Assembly (NCBI GenBank): GCA_030635565.1
Contig: DAOVYP010000073.1
Location: forward strand, 1-8,425
DNA from: Spirochaeta sp.
GTDB lineage: Bacteria > Spirochaetota > Spirochaetia > DSM-2461
DNA: 8,425 nt
Direction of reading: 5' to 3'
Shown here: piece by piece, positions 1 to 6,782 of the stretch
Numbering within the stretch: position 1 is the stretch's first letter
How the letters are laid out: the number at the start of each line of letters is the position of its first letter
The notes under the pieces: model-generated
The model's input: the letters and a program-made list of their open reading frames with translations, nothing else
Databases searched by the model: none
What the model was told of the DNA's origin: nothing
Program-made: the position numbers and the translations under genes

Positions 1-21
1 ACCCTCCATCAACCTGTTCTC

Positions 22-696
22 ATGACCTTCAAAGAACACCTGGTTAACGGCATCGTCTCGTTATTCTTAAAGCTCACCTGCAAAGTGGAAATCGAAGGTG
101 TGGAAAAGATACCACAGTCCGGACCGGCTATTCTTATTACCAATCATACGACAACCCTTGAAGGGCCGCTTTTCTATATGAGCCTCCGTCCCCGGCGTAC
201 CATTGCCCTGGCCAAGAGGGAACTCTGGGAGCATTTTTTCACCCGGATGGCCATGGAGGCCTGGCAATCTATTCCAATTGACCGGGGCGGTATGGACATG
301 AAGGCCATCCGCAGCTGTTTCAGCGTGCTGGACGACGGTAATTTCCTCTGCATCGCCCCCGAAGGGACCCGCAGCAAAAACGGTGCCCTGAAAAAAGCCA
401 TGCCCGGTACGACATTCTTCGCCTCCCGTCAGGGTGTTCCGATTTACACCATGGTGCAATGGGGTCTTCTCGATCTGTCTTCAAACATCAGGAAATTGCG
501 AAGGACAAAAGTGCATCTCCGCTGCGGCGATCCCTTCATCGTGGAAAAGCCCGGCCGCGGCAAAATCAAAGCGGAAGACCGGGAGAAGATGGCCGATGAG
601 ATGATGTACCGCCTGGCCGAGCTGCTTCCCGAGGAACTTCGGGGACATTATGCCGACCCGGCCGGGAAGACTTCGGAGTTTGTAAAAGAGCTTTAA
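22..696 (+). CDS. PlsC-family lysophospholipid acyltransferase (1-acyl-glycerol-3-phosphate acyltransferase-like)
   Basis: Probable membrane-associated acyltransferase that moves an acyl chain onto a lysophospholipid such as 1-acyl-glycerol-3-phosphate. The 224-residue length is typical. The PlsC motifs appear in order: NHTTTLEGP at 41-49, IPIDRGG at 84-90 and APEGTRS at 112-118, followed by a VPIYTMV stretch near 139. The catalytic H(X)4D motif reads H42-TTTL-E47, with Glu in place of Asp. The N-terminal helix (about 7-20) is amphipathic to hydrophobic and fits membrane docking. I see no Shine-Dalgarno sequence before ATG 22, and the frame is open back to base 1, so the true start may lie upstream of the window. 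The stop is 25 bp from the convergent lon stop, with no clear hairpin terminator between them. The fold family is secure; the exact acceptor substrate is not. Confidence 0.88.
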   Translation: MTFKEHLVNGIVSLFLKLTCKVEIEGVEKIPQSGPAILITNHTTTLEGPLFYMSLRPRRTIALAKRELWEHFFTRMAMEAWQSIPIDRGGMDMKAIRSCFSVLDDGNFLCIAPEGTRSKNGALKKAMPGTTFFASRQGVPIYTMVQWGLLDLSSNIRKLRRTKVHLRCGDPFIVEKPGRGKIKAEDREKMADEMMYRLAELLPEELRGHYADPAGKTSEFVKEL

Positions 697-721
697 ACGG
701 GCCGGTAACGAACTATCTTTT

Positions 722-3130
722 TCAACTCCGAATCGATCCGTCGGAATCCGAATCCCCGGTAGTTTCGTCTGTGGAGACCAGGGCCCCCGCCGGTGGAATC
801 TCCACATCCAGGGCCGCTTTGAGAAGTTCCTCGACAGTTTCCACCGGGGTGAATTCCAGTTCCTTCCGGACATCTTCAGGGATATCCTCGAGGTCTTTCA
901 CGTTTTCCGTCGGCAGGATTACCCTCTTTGCACCGGCACGATGGGCGGCGATTACCTTCTCTTTGATGCCCCCGACGGGGAGTACCGCACCGCGCAGGGT
1001 GATTTCTCCGGTCATGGCCGTGGCTGTGGGAACGGCTCTGCTCAGAAGCAGGGAGGCAAGAGCGGTGGTGATGGTGACTCCCGCCGACGGTCCGTCCTTG
1101 GGTACGGCTCCCGCGGGGACATGGACGTGGATGTCGTTCTTGAGGAAGTCGATCGGACCGGCCAGGTGTCCCAGGCGCGAACGCACAAGGCTCAGGGCAA
1201 TGGAGGCCGATTCCTTCATCACATCTCCGAGCTGACCAGTGAGGGTGAGGGATCCCTTGCCCGGCATAATACCGGCCTCGATGAACAGAATGTCCCCTCC
1301 GACGGGGGTCCATGCCAGACCGGTGGCCACCCCCGGCAGACTTTCCTTCCTCATGTCATCCAGCCGGACCTTAGGCCGCCCCAATAGATCGTAAAGGTTC
1401 TCAGGTCTTACGACGTAGGGCAGTTCAATCTTGCCGGAGACGATTTTCTCCGATGCACCCCGGGATATCCTGGCCAGCTGTTTGGCAAGGCCCCGCACAC
1501 CGGCTTCCCGGGTGTATTTGTCGATAATCACTTTCAGGGTTTCTTCACCGATTTCCAGACGTTCGCCGTCCAAGCCGTGTTCCTCCAGTACCTTGGGAAC
1601 CAGGTGGTCGGCGGCAATCCTGAGCTTCTCGTGATTGGTATACCCGTTAACCTCGATGATTTCAGTCCGGTCTATAAGCGGGGCCGGTATACCGTTCATG
1701 CTGTTGGCGGTTCCGATGAACAGGACGTCCGAGAGATCGTAGGGAATCTCCAGGTAGTGATCGGCGAAGGTCGCGTTCTGCTCGGGATCCAGAACCTCCA
1801 GAAGGGCACTGGTGGGATCCCCTGCAAAGGATGAGGACAGTTTGTCGATCTCATCCAGAACGAAGACCGGATTACGTTTCTCCGCCTTGCGCATACTGGC
1901 GATGATGCGGCCCGGGAGAGAACCGATGTAAGTCCGTCTGTGTCCCCGGATTTCAGCCTCGTCCCGAACTCCACCCAGGCTGGCCCGGACGTAGGGACGG
2001 TCCAGTGCTTCAGCGATGCTCTTGCCGAGGCTCGTTTTTCCGGTTCCGGGAGGCCCTACGAGCAGCAGGATGGACCCCTGCTTCTCTTTCTTGAGTTTCA
2101 TCACCGCCAGGTGCTGAATAATGCGGTCCTTCACTTCCTTCAGGCCGTGATGATGGGTGTCCAGAATTCCGCGGGCCTTATCCAGGTCCACCTCTCCAGG
2201 CTCGGCGGCCATCCAGGGCAGATCAAGGATGAGATCCAGGTAATTGCGGATCATGGAGGCTTCAGGATTGTTCTTTTCCATGCCGTCAAGCCGTTTCGCT
2301 TCCCTCGAAGCTGTTTTACGGGCCTCGTCCGGGAGTTCAGCCTCATCGATACGTTCCTGGTAGCTTTTCTCGCCCCCGGAATTCGATTCGTCTCCTTCTC
2401 CGAGCTCCTCACGGATGGCTTTGAGCTGCTGCCGCAGCATGTGTTCCCGGTATGATTTATTGGTCTTCTCAGAAGACTTCCGGGCGATTTCCAGCTGCAT
2501 CTCGATGGAGTTTTTCTGGATGAGCAGTACGTCTATGAAGCGCAGGGCCCGGTCGCGACGTGAATCAATTTCCAGCAATTCCTGCTTCTCAGCGACTGAC
2601 ATGGGAATATAAGGCATTGAGGATGCCATAATCAGATCGATGGAATCCATTTTAAGAATAGGATTGATGAGGGCATCGGCTCCCCGGAAGTTCTTGCTCA
2701 TCTCCCTGATGGCATCCAGTGCGAATCTCACCATTTCAGAATGGCTCTTCTCGTCCAGGTCTTCGACGGAATCCAGGGGAGTCACTTCTCCAACGGGTAC
2801 CAGGGCGACGGTTCCGTCCATGACGACGCGTTCGACTTTCACCCGGGAATCCGCACGGAAATTGAGAACCGCTCCGTCATCGGATTTGTGCATTCCGGAG
2901 ATTTCTCCTGAGACACCGACGGGATAAAAGGCACCGGTTGGGCGGTTCCCGGCATCCTGACCGGATTCGTCCAGAGTGAGGGCAATGGCTCTTACCCGGC
3001 CTGAGTTCATGCGGAGTTCCAATGCGTTGGAAACAGCCGTATCCACTTTGACTTTGGTGATGACCCCGGGAAATATGACGGCATCCTCGATGGGAATGAT
3101 GATTGTATCGTTGACTGTCAGGTCTGACAT
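722..3130 (-). CDS. lon: ATP-dependent endopeptidase La (LonA protease)
   Basis: Cytoplasmic ATP-dependent serine protease that unfolds and degrades misfolded proteins and specific regulators. The 802 residues match the LonA family. The N-terminal LON substrate-binding domain spans about 7-200 and is followed by a coiled-coil region (about 205-300). The AAA+ module has Walker A GPPGTGKTS (359-367), Walker B VFVLDEID (422-429), sensor-1 around N476, an arginine finger near R488 and sensor-2 around R546. The protease domain has PKDGPSAG with catalytic S682, and GGIKEK with K725; the 43-residue spacing equals that of E. coli Lon (S679/K722). A short polar acidic tail ends the protein. I chose ATG 3130 because AGGAGA lies 5 bases upstream; an in-frame GTG at 3184 would lie upstream of the predicted transcription start. 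A dedicated promoter and inverted repeat lie upstream. Confidence 0.97.
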   Translation of the reverse strand: MSDLTVNDTIIIPIEDAVIFPGVITKVKVDTAVSNALELRMNSGRVRAIALTLDESGQDAGNRPTGAFYPVGVSGEISGMHKSDDGAVLNFRADSRVKVERVVMDGTVALVPVGEVTPLDSVEDLDEKSHSEMVRFALDAIREMSKNFRGADALINPILKMDSIDLIMASSMPYIPMSVAEKQELLEIDSRRDRALRFIDVLLIQKNSIEMQLEIARKSSEKTNKSYREHMLRQQLKAIREELGEGDESNSGGEKSYQERIDEAELPDEARKTASREAKRLDGMEKNNPEASMIRNYLDLILDLPWMAAEPGEVDLDKARGILDTHHHGLKEVKDRIIQHLAVMKLKKEKQGSILLLVGPPGTGKTSLGKSIAEALDRPYVRASLGGVRDEAEIRGHRRTYIGSLPGRIIASMRKAEKRNPVFVLDEIDKLSSSFAGDPTSALLEVLDPEQNATFADHYLEIPYDLSDVLFIGTANSMNGIPAPLIDRTEIIEVNGYTNHEKLRIAADHLVPKVLEEHGLDGERLEIGEETLKVIIDKYTREAGVRGLAKQLARISRGASEKIVSGKIELPYVVRPENLYDLLGRPKVRLDDMRKESLPGVATGLAWTPVGGDILFIEAGIMPGKGSLTLTGQLGDVMKESASIALSLVRSRLGHLAGPIDFLKNDIHVHVPAGAVPKDGPSAGVTITTALASLLLSRAVPTATAMTGEITLRGAVLPVGGIKEKVIAAHRAGAKRVILPTENVKDLEDIPEDVRKELEFTPVETVEELLKAALDVEIPPAGALVSTDETTGDSDSDGSIRS

Positions 3131-3158
3131 GCTTGTCTCCTGCCGGTATGAATCTGGG

Positions 3159-3177
3159 TATTTCGGTAATCGAAATA
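3159..3177. promoter_or_regulatory. Candidate operator: inverted repeat over the lon promoter
   Basis: On the plus strand the sequence is TATTTCG-GTAAT-CGAAATA, with two perfect 7-bp arms and a 5-bp centre. It overlaps the lon -10 hexamer and the expected start point, where a bound repressor would block transcription. The 19-bp length fits MarR-family operators, and a MarR gene ends 44 bp away. It is not a CIRCE element. A short RNA hairpin role is possible but less likely, since part of it lies upstream of the start point. Direct evidence is the symmetry and position; the choice of regulator is inference. Confidence 0.5.
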
Positions 3178-3202
3178 TAATCACTGAGTATCGCGAGGTC
3201 CA
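3174..3202 (-). promoter_or_regulatory. Predicted sigma70-type promoter of lon
   Basis: Read on the minus strand, TGGACC (3202-3197, 4 of 6 matches to TTGACA) is followed after 17 bp by TATATT (3179-3174, 5 of 6 matches to TATAAT). Transcription would begin near 3167, giving a leader of about 36 nt that contains the AGGAGA ribosome-binding site. It lies in the 90-bp gap between marR and lon, so lon can be expressed independently of the upstream genes, though read-through from marR is also possible because no terminator is visible. Confidence 0.5.
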
Positions 3203-3220
3203 GTAAAATGCCGGGAATGT

Positions 3221-3661
3221 CTAATCTGTAACGATCTTCTCGAGGAGTCTCAGGAATTCAGCCTGTTCATCCCGGGTCAGTCCCGAAAGGATGTCATGAC
3301 TCACCGTTTTTCTGGCGGCACCCCGCAGTTTCCAGGCTTCAAGTCCCGTTTCCGTGAGTCCCACCCGGACGATCCGCCGATCATCATTGTCCCGGCTTCT
3401 TTTCAGCAGATTCCTGGAAACCAGCTTGTTGGTGATACCAGTCAGCGTGCTCATGGCCAGTCCGCTCGAATCCGTCAGATTTCCCATTGTGAGAGCACCC
3501 TTTGCGGCCAGAATATTCATAATTTCCAACTCGTTTACATTCAGACAGGTGAGCGGGGACCCGGTACAGGCATGGCTCATGGAATCGTGCCGTTTTTCCA
3601 GGAACGCCTGTATGAGTTTCTCGAGTTGAATTGAATCCGGATATTTATCGGGCTTTTTCAT
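3221..3661 (-). CDS. MarR-family winged-helix transcriptional regulator
   Basis: A 146-residue dimeric DNA-binding regulator of the MarR type; such proteins usually repress nearby genes and are released by small ligands or thiol oxidation. The winged helix starts near NVNELEIMNIL (41-51). The recognition helix is around 66-84 (SGLAMSTLTGITNKLV), and the wing contains the family signature RSRDNDDRRIVRVGLTETG (88-106). Flanking N- and C-terminal helices form the usual dimer region. Two cysteines, C32 and C39, sit just before the winged helix and could be sensing residues, which is speculative. The ATG start is supported by GGAGAGGGAG ending 4 bases upstream. It overlaps the end of ada by 17 bp in a different frame, so the two are probably translationally coupled. 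Candidate targets are the inverted repeat at the lon promoter and its own operon. The ligand is unknown. Confidence 0.92.
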   Translation of the reverse strand: MKKPDKYPDSIQLEKLIQAFLEKRHDSMSHACTGSPLTCLNVNELEIMNILAAKGALTMGNLTDSSGLAMSTLTGITNKLVSRNLLKRSRDNDDRRIVRVGLTETGLEAWKLRGAARKTVSHDILSGLTRDEQAEFLRLLEKIVTD

Positions 3662-4691
3662 GAATCTCCCTCTCCAGGATTATTCTCTTGCGTTCCAGGC
3701 CCCAACGATATCCCCCCAGGCCGCCGTCACGTCTGATTATACGATGGCAGGGGATGAATAGCGCGATCTTGTTTGCAGCACAGGCGCCTGCAACCGCCCG
3801 GACCGCTTTCGGCCGGCCGATGCGTTCGGCAATGTCCCTGTAGCCGGCGGTTTCTCCCGGGGGAACCTCCATCAGGGCTTTCCATACCCGTTTCTGAAAG
3901 GCCGTGCCGATGATGTCCAACGGCAGGTCGAACTTATCAGAAGGAATATTGATTTCGGCGATCGCCTTTTTCAGTACTTTATTCTCGTCTGCTGAACTCT
4001 CCTGCAGGTCGGCTTCGGGGAAGCGTTCCCGGATCAGGCCGGGAAGTACCGAGGGATTGTCCCCGAACATGACGGCGCAGATTCCACGGTCGGTGGCGGC
4101 GACAAGAGTCCATCCGAGGAAGCATTCGGCCAGGGCGTATCGTATAGTGATGCCGGGAGCACCTTTGCCGTATTCGGAGGGTGTCATGCCCAATCGGGAT
4201 TTCAACTGATCGTAGGCCCGGCCCGGGCCTGAGTAGCCGGCCTGATAAACCGCGCTGGTGACTGAACTGCCGTTATCCAGGGCTCCCAGGAATCGGTCCG
4301 ACTGTTTCGTTGTTGCATAGTCTTTGGGTGTAATCCCGGTAAGCTTCTTGAAAAGACGGTGAAAATGACCCGGACTCATATTCGCTTCGGCTGCCAGTTC
4401 GGCCAGTGAAGGCTGAACCGGGGATGATTCGATACGGCGGCAGGCGGCAGTGATAAGGCCGGCCTTGACTTCAGTCATCGGTGTGGAATCGGGACTGCAG
4501 CGTTTACAGGGCCGGTAACCGGCCTGTTCCGCATCAGAGGTGGTTGAGTAAAACTCGACGTTACTCCGTTTAGGCAGACGGGAGGAGCAACCGGGCCGGC
4601 AATAGACCCCGGTGGTCTTCACCGCATATACGAAGGTTCTCTCCGCCCCGGAATCCCGATTCTTCACAGCCGTCCAAAGTTTATCGTCCAC
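3645..4691 (-). CDS. ada: Ada: bifunctional methyl-DNA repair protein and transcriptional activator
   Basis: Suicide repair protein of the adaptive response. The N-terminal domain takes methyl groups from DNA phosphotriesters and thereby becomes an activator; the C-terminal domain repairs O6-methylguanine. From the GTG start it has 348 residues, close to E. coli Ada (354). The zinc cysteines are C31, C35, C62 and C65, with the same spacing as C38/C42/C69/C72 of E. coli; C31 is the expected methyl acceptor. An AraC-type HTH spans roughly 80-176. The methyltransferase domain (about 185-348) carries PCHR at 314-317 with C315 as acceptor, then GGLGGYRWGLERKR. All key residues are present. GTG 4691 is preferred over an upstream TTG at 4733 because GGAAGGG lies 9 bases before it and the protein then aligns with the E. 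coli N-terminus. The gene overlaps the transporter by 11 bp and marR by 17 bp. Confidence 0.96.
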   Translation of the reverse strand: MDDKLWTAVKNRDSGAERTFVYAVKTTGVYCRPGCSSRLPKRSNVEFYSTTSDAEQAGYRPCKRCSPDSTPMTEVKAGLITAACRRIESSPVQPSLAELAAEANMSPGHFHRLFKKLTGITPKDYATTKQSDRFLGALDNGSSVTSAVYQAGYSGPGRAYDQLKSRLGMTPSEYGKGAPGITIRYALAECFLGWTLVAATDRGICAVMFGDNPSVLPGLIRERFPEADLQESSADENKVLKKAIAEINIPSDKFDLPLDIIGTAFQKRVWKALMEVPPGETAGYRDIAERIGRPKAVRAVAGACAANKIALFIPCHRIIRRDGGLGGYRWGLERKRIILEREIHEKAR

Positions 4692-5577
4692 GTTTAAACA
4701 CCCTTCCGTCGATGACAAGAAGTCCTGTGACAAGAACCAGCAGCGCCGCCAGTTCCTGCATGCGAATCATTTCTCCAAGAATTGCCGCTCCCAGGAAGAT
4801 GGCCACGAATGGGATAATCATGGTGACCAGCAGGGCGTTCCCAGCTCCGGCCCGCTTCAGTATGCGGAAGTAGAGAATGTAGGCAAGTGCCGTGGAAATC
4901 ACCGCCAGGCCCAGGACAGCCATGACGGTTTGTGTCCCGGGCCATGCCATTTTCCAGGGTTGATCGACAATCAGGGCCGATGGAATGAGAATCAGGGACG
5001 ATCCGATGAGCTGTCCCCCGGCAATGATGATGGGATCCATACCGGCCTTACCGAACCTTTTCCCGAATATCCCGGCTATGGAATAGGCGAGCCCGGCACC
5101 CAGGACAGCCAGCCGGGGCAGTGTATCGAACCCAGAATTGCGGAGGGCGCCGGGTCCGATCAATACGATGACACCGACCAGTCCTATAAGGACTCCGATG
5201 AACCGGGATGGAGTGAATTTCTCATCTTCGGTGAAAAAATGGGCCAGGATAATGACGAAGATCGGTGTGGTTGCATTGAGGATCGACGCCAGACCCGCCG
5301 TAATCCGGGTTTGACTCCAGACGATGAGGGCGAAGGGTATGGCATTGTTGATAAAACCCATCAATAACAGATTGCCGGCCATTTTCAGGGATAAGTTATA
5401 ACGGCGTCCTGTCAGGAGAATGACGGTGTTCAGTATGATCGCGGCGATTGACACCCTCAAGGCGACGATGGTGAAGGGAGGCAGCTGCCGCAAGGCGGCG
5501 CCGGAGAAGATGAACGCACCACCCCAGAGGAAACCCAATGCGAAAAGTATCAGCCAGTCGGAAGCGGTCATCTTCAT
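4681..5577 (-). CDS. EamA/DMT-superfamily transporter (probable small-molecule exporter)
   Basis: Inner-membrane protein of 298 residues with about ten hydrophobic segments arranged as two EamA repeats (about 8-140 and 155-290), the standard ten-helix drug/metabolite transporter layout. Family-like stretches include FLWGGAFIF near 17-25, ATTPIFVIILAHFFTEDEKF near 102-121 and MIIPFVAIFLGAAILGE near 253-269. The C-terminus is short and basic (VFKRGR). Members export amino acids, purines, drugs or metabolites, and the substrate cannot be read from sequence. ATG 5577 has only a weak upstream ribosome-binding site; a second in-frame ATG lies at 5571. It is the first gene of a tight cluster with ada and marR, and a candidate Ada box lies upstream, so it may be part of the alkylation response. 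It lies 60 bp after the secreted-protein gene. Confidence 0.93.
   Translation of the reverse strand: MKMTASDWLILFALGFLWGGAFIFSGAALRQLPPFTIVALRVSIAAIILNTVILLTGRRYNLSLKMAGNLLLMGFINNAIPFALIVWSQTRITAGLASILNATTPIFVIILAHFFTEDEKFTPSRFIGVLIGLVGVIVLIGPGALRNSGFDTLPRLAVLGAGLAYSIAGIFGKRFGKAGMDPIIIAGGQLIGSSLILIPSALIVDQPWKMAWPGTQTVMAVLGLAVISTALAYILYFRILKRAGAGNALLVTMIIPFVAIFLGAAILGEMIRMQELAALLVLVTGLLVIDGRVFKRGR
4701..4707 (-). promoter_or_regulatory. Ribosome-binding site that decides the ada start
   Basis: GGAAGGG on the minus strand lies inside the last codons of the transporter gene, 9 bases before GTG 4691. The GTG and the transporter TAA stop lie within the 11-base string GTGGACGATAA. This supports coupled translation and argues against the TTG at 4733, which has no comparable site. 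Confidence 0.6.
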
Positions 5578-5584
5578 GTTTCTG

Positions 5585-5590
5585 ATGATA
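5585..5590 (-). promoter_or_regulatory. Possible -10 element of the transporter-ada-marR operon
   Basis: TATCAT on the minus strand matches TATAAT in 5 of 6 positions, but no good -35 hexamer lies 16-18 bp upstream, as expected for a promoter that needs an activator. Transcription would start close to ATG 5577, giving almost no leader, which fits the absence of a strong ribosome-binding site. Weak on its own; the Ada-box-like sequence at 5623-5635 makes it more believable. Confidence 0.3.
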
Positions 5591-5622
5591 GAGCAGACTT
5601 CCCGGTAATGACATCCCGAATC

Positions 5623-5635
5623 TTGCGAAGTAATT
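5623..5635 (-). promoter_or_regulatory. Candidate Ada-binding site (A box AAT, B box GCAA)
   Basis: On the minus strand the sequence around this site is AATTACTTCGCAAGATT. It contains AAT, six bases, then GCAA, the A-box/B-box layout described for the E. coli ada promoter; the flanking bases also resemble the AATTAAAGCGCAAGATT region as I remember it. It sits in the 60-bp gap between the secreted-protein gene and the transporter, about 33 bp upstream of TATCAT, roughly -45 to -57 from the predicted start. The position fits activation by methylated Ada, which is encoded in this operon. The motif and location are directly visible; binding is inferred. Confidence 0.5.
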
Positions 5636-5637
5636 CC

Positions 5638-6723
5638 TTACCAGTATCCACTTTCCATATCAAGATCGAGATCTTCAAGCAGCACTGATTTGTCCTCGAG
5701 TGTTTCAAGATAGAGCCGGCTGTTCTTTATCTGAAAGCCCAGAGGCGTTGCAGCGTATGCTTCCAGCAGGGCATCGGAGACTTCTTTCATCCGTGGAAGA
5801 GACCAGAGGTGGTAAGTTTCATCAATATTTCCACCACCGGTAAAACCATGCTGATAACTGATTACCGCCCATTTTCTATCGGGACTGACCTCTATCAGGT
5901 TAAGTGAAAGGAACTCACCTTCAGCGGTATACCCTTTTTCATGTGCAATTGCCTGGGCATCCACAAGAAGCAGTTTTCTGTTCTCAGCTGTTTCAATAAA
6001 GATCTTTCCGCTGTCCGGCTCAAGCGAAACGTTGGTAACCTGTTCGTCGGGTGTCAGGAATTGACCCGGATCCTGTTTGCTGAAATCAATCCCGGCAATA
6101 CAGGTATCATCCCAGATACTGCCTGGATACACCGATACGATTTCAAATTTCAGAACAAGAAAATCCTGTACACCGGTTTCATCCGGATAATCATACTTGT
6201 AGTACTTGAATCCCTCTTCACTGAAGGCCGCTACATCACCTGCGTCAAAAGGCAGTTCAATCTGCTGGGCACCCATCTCATCACTCAAGGTGATAAGTGC
6301 GGATTCATCCATTGGCAGAAGGTCCGCTTCAAATCCTGTCTGTCCCTCTCTGCCATCGAAAGTAAACCCTGCATATATTGAAACCCTGAGTTCTTTTACC
6401 CGGTTGTTCTTGATAAAAAGATCTTCCGACTCCTGATATCCATTATGGATAATCAGATATTGCATAAACGGTCCTGGAATCCCGACAAGAACATAGGAGC
6501 CGATTCCGGGACCCTCCTCCCCTTCCACCCAGGAAGTTGCAGGATCGCTGTCAAAAAGATTCCACGGGCTGTATCTGCCGATTTCCATAAGCTCTGAAGG
6601 TTTTTCCAGTTCCGACGAAGCGGAATAAATTCCCCCGGCATCGTCGAAGAAGACACTTTCCCACTGAGCGAAGAGAGAAGATACCGGAATGAAAAGAATG
6701 AAAAAAAGGAGTAATTTCTTCAT
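5638..6723 (-). CDS. Secreted protein with NADase-type glycan-binding domain
   Basis: Exported protein of 361 residues. MKKLLLFFILFIPVSSLFAQ is a clear signal peptide with a likely cleavage near residues 19-20; there is no lipobox cysteine. Residues about 35-215 match the NADase-type glycan-binding (discoidin-like) domain: YSPWNLFDSDPATSWVEG (51-68), GPGIGSYV, IIHNGYQESEDLFIKNNRVK (91-110) and VYPGSIWDDTCIAGIDF (198-214). The C-terminal part (about 220-361) has strand-rich pieces such as SPDRKWAVISYQHG, reminiscent of a propeller repeat, but I do not recognise a family; no catalytic NADase domain is evident. ATG 6723 is chosen because it opens the signal peptide; the ribosome-binding site is weak. 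Base composition is visibly more AT-rich than in lon. Cell-surface or periplasmic carbohydrate binding is inferred; the cellular role is unknown. Confidence 0.85.
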   Translation of the reverse strand: MKKLLLFFILFIPVSSLFAQWESVFFDDAGGIYSASSELEKPSELMEIGRYSPWNLFDSDPATSWVEGEEGPGIGSYVLVGIPGPFMQYLIIHNGYQESEDLFIKNNRVKELRVSIYAGFTFDGREGQTGFEADLLPMDESALITLSDEMGAQQIELPFDAGDVAAFSEEGFKYYKYDYPDETGVQDFLVLKFEIVSVYPGSIWDDTCIAGIDFSKQDPGQFLTPDEQVTNVSLEPDSGKIFIETAENRKLLLVDAQAIAHEKGYTAEGEFLSLNLIEVSPDRKWAVISYQHGFTGGGNIDETYHLWSLPRMKEVSDALLEAYAATPLGFQIKNSRLYLETLEDKSVLLEDLDLDMESGYW

Positions 6724-6761
6724 AAAAAAAGAATAACCCCGGAAAGCCGTTAACACAAGAT

Positions 6762-6782
6762 ACTCCGAATTAATGACGGAGT
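6762..6782. repeat. Short inverted repeat in the divergent intergenic region
   Basis: ACTCCG (6762-6767) and CGGAGT (6777-6782) form 6-bp arms separated by 9 bp. An alternative pairing CCGAA (6765-6769) with TTCGG (6782-6786) also exists. The repeat sits 27 bp upstream of the rightward -35 hexamer and about 40 bp upstream of the start of the secreted-protein gene, where a regulator could act on either side. The arms are short enough for chance. Confidence 0.3.

Noticed and set aside
697..721. Terminator between the convergent plsC-like gene and lon
   Set aside because: There is a short T run (ATCTTTTT) but no stable GC stem directly before it on either strand.
722..770. TCCGA-N9-TCGGA hairpin at the 3' end of lon as a terminator
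   Set aside because: The stem is only 5 bp, lies inside the coding sequence and is followed by A-rich rather than T-rich sequence on the lon strand.
3131..3184. GTG start for lon at 3184 adding 18 residues
   Set aside because: It would lie upstream of the predicted transcription start and across the promoter and inverted repeat; ATG 3130 has a good ribosome-binding site and gives the usual Lon N-terminus.
771..3206. Several plus-strand open frames of 65-171 codons opposite lon
   Set aside because: They lie entirely within the strongly conserved lon gene, have no recognisable domains or ribosome-binding sites, and reflect the GC-rich codon pattern of the true gene.
3131..3220. CIRCE (HrcA) or CtsR heat-shock site upstream of lon
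   Set aside because: Neither the TTAGCACTC/GAGTGCTAA repeat nor the GGTCAAA tandem heptamer is present.
3149..3650. Shared peptide KYPDS at the start of MarR and in the frame upstream of lon
   Set aside because: Only five residues agree, the upstream lon frame is probably untranslated, and the DNA matches poorly, so a duplication is not supported.
4612..5367. A 251-codon plus-strand frame opposite the transporter and ada
   Set aside because: The translation is low-complexity (rich in G, D, Q, N) and matches nothing, while the opposite strand encodes a clear EamA transporter with ten membrane segments.
6724..6756. Eleven-residue N-terminal extension of the secreted protein
   Set aside because: It would place residues ahead of a textbook signal peptide beginning MKKLLLFF; ATG 6723 is the sensible start.
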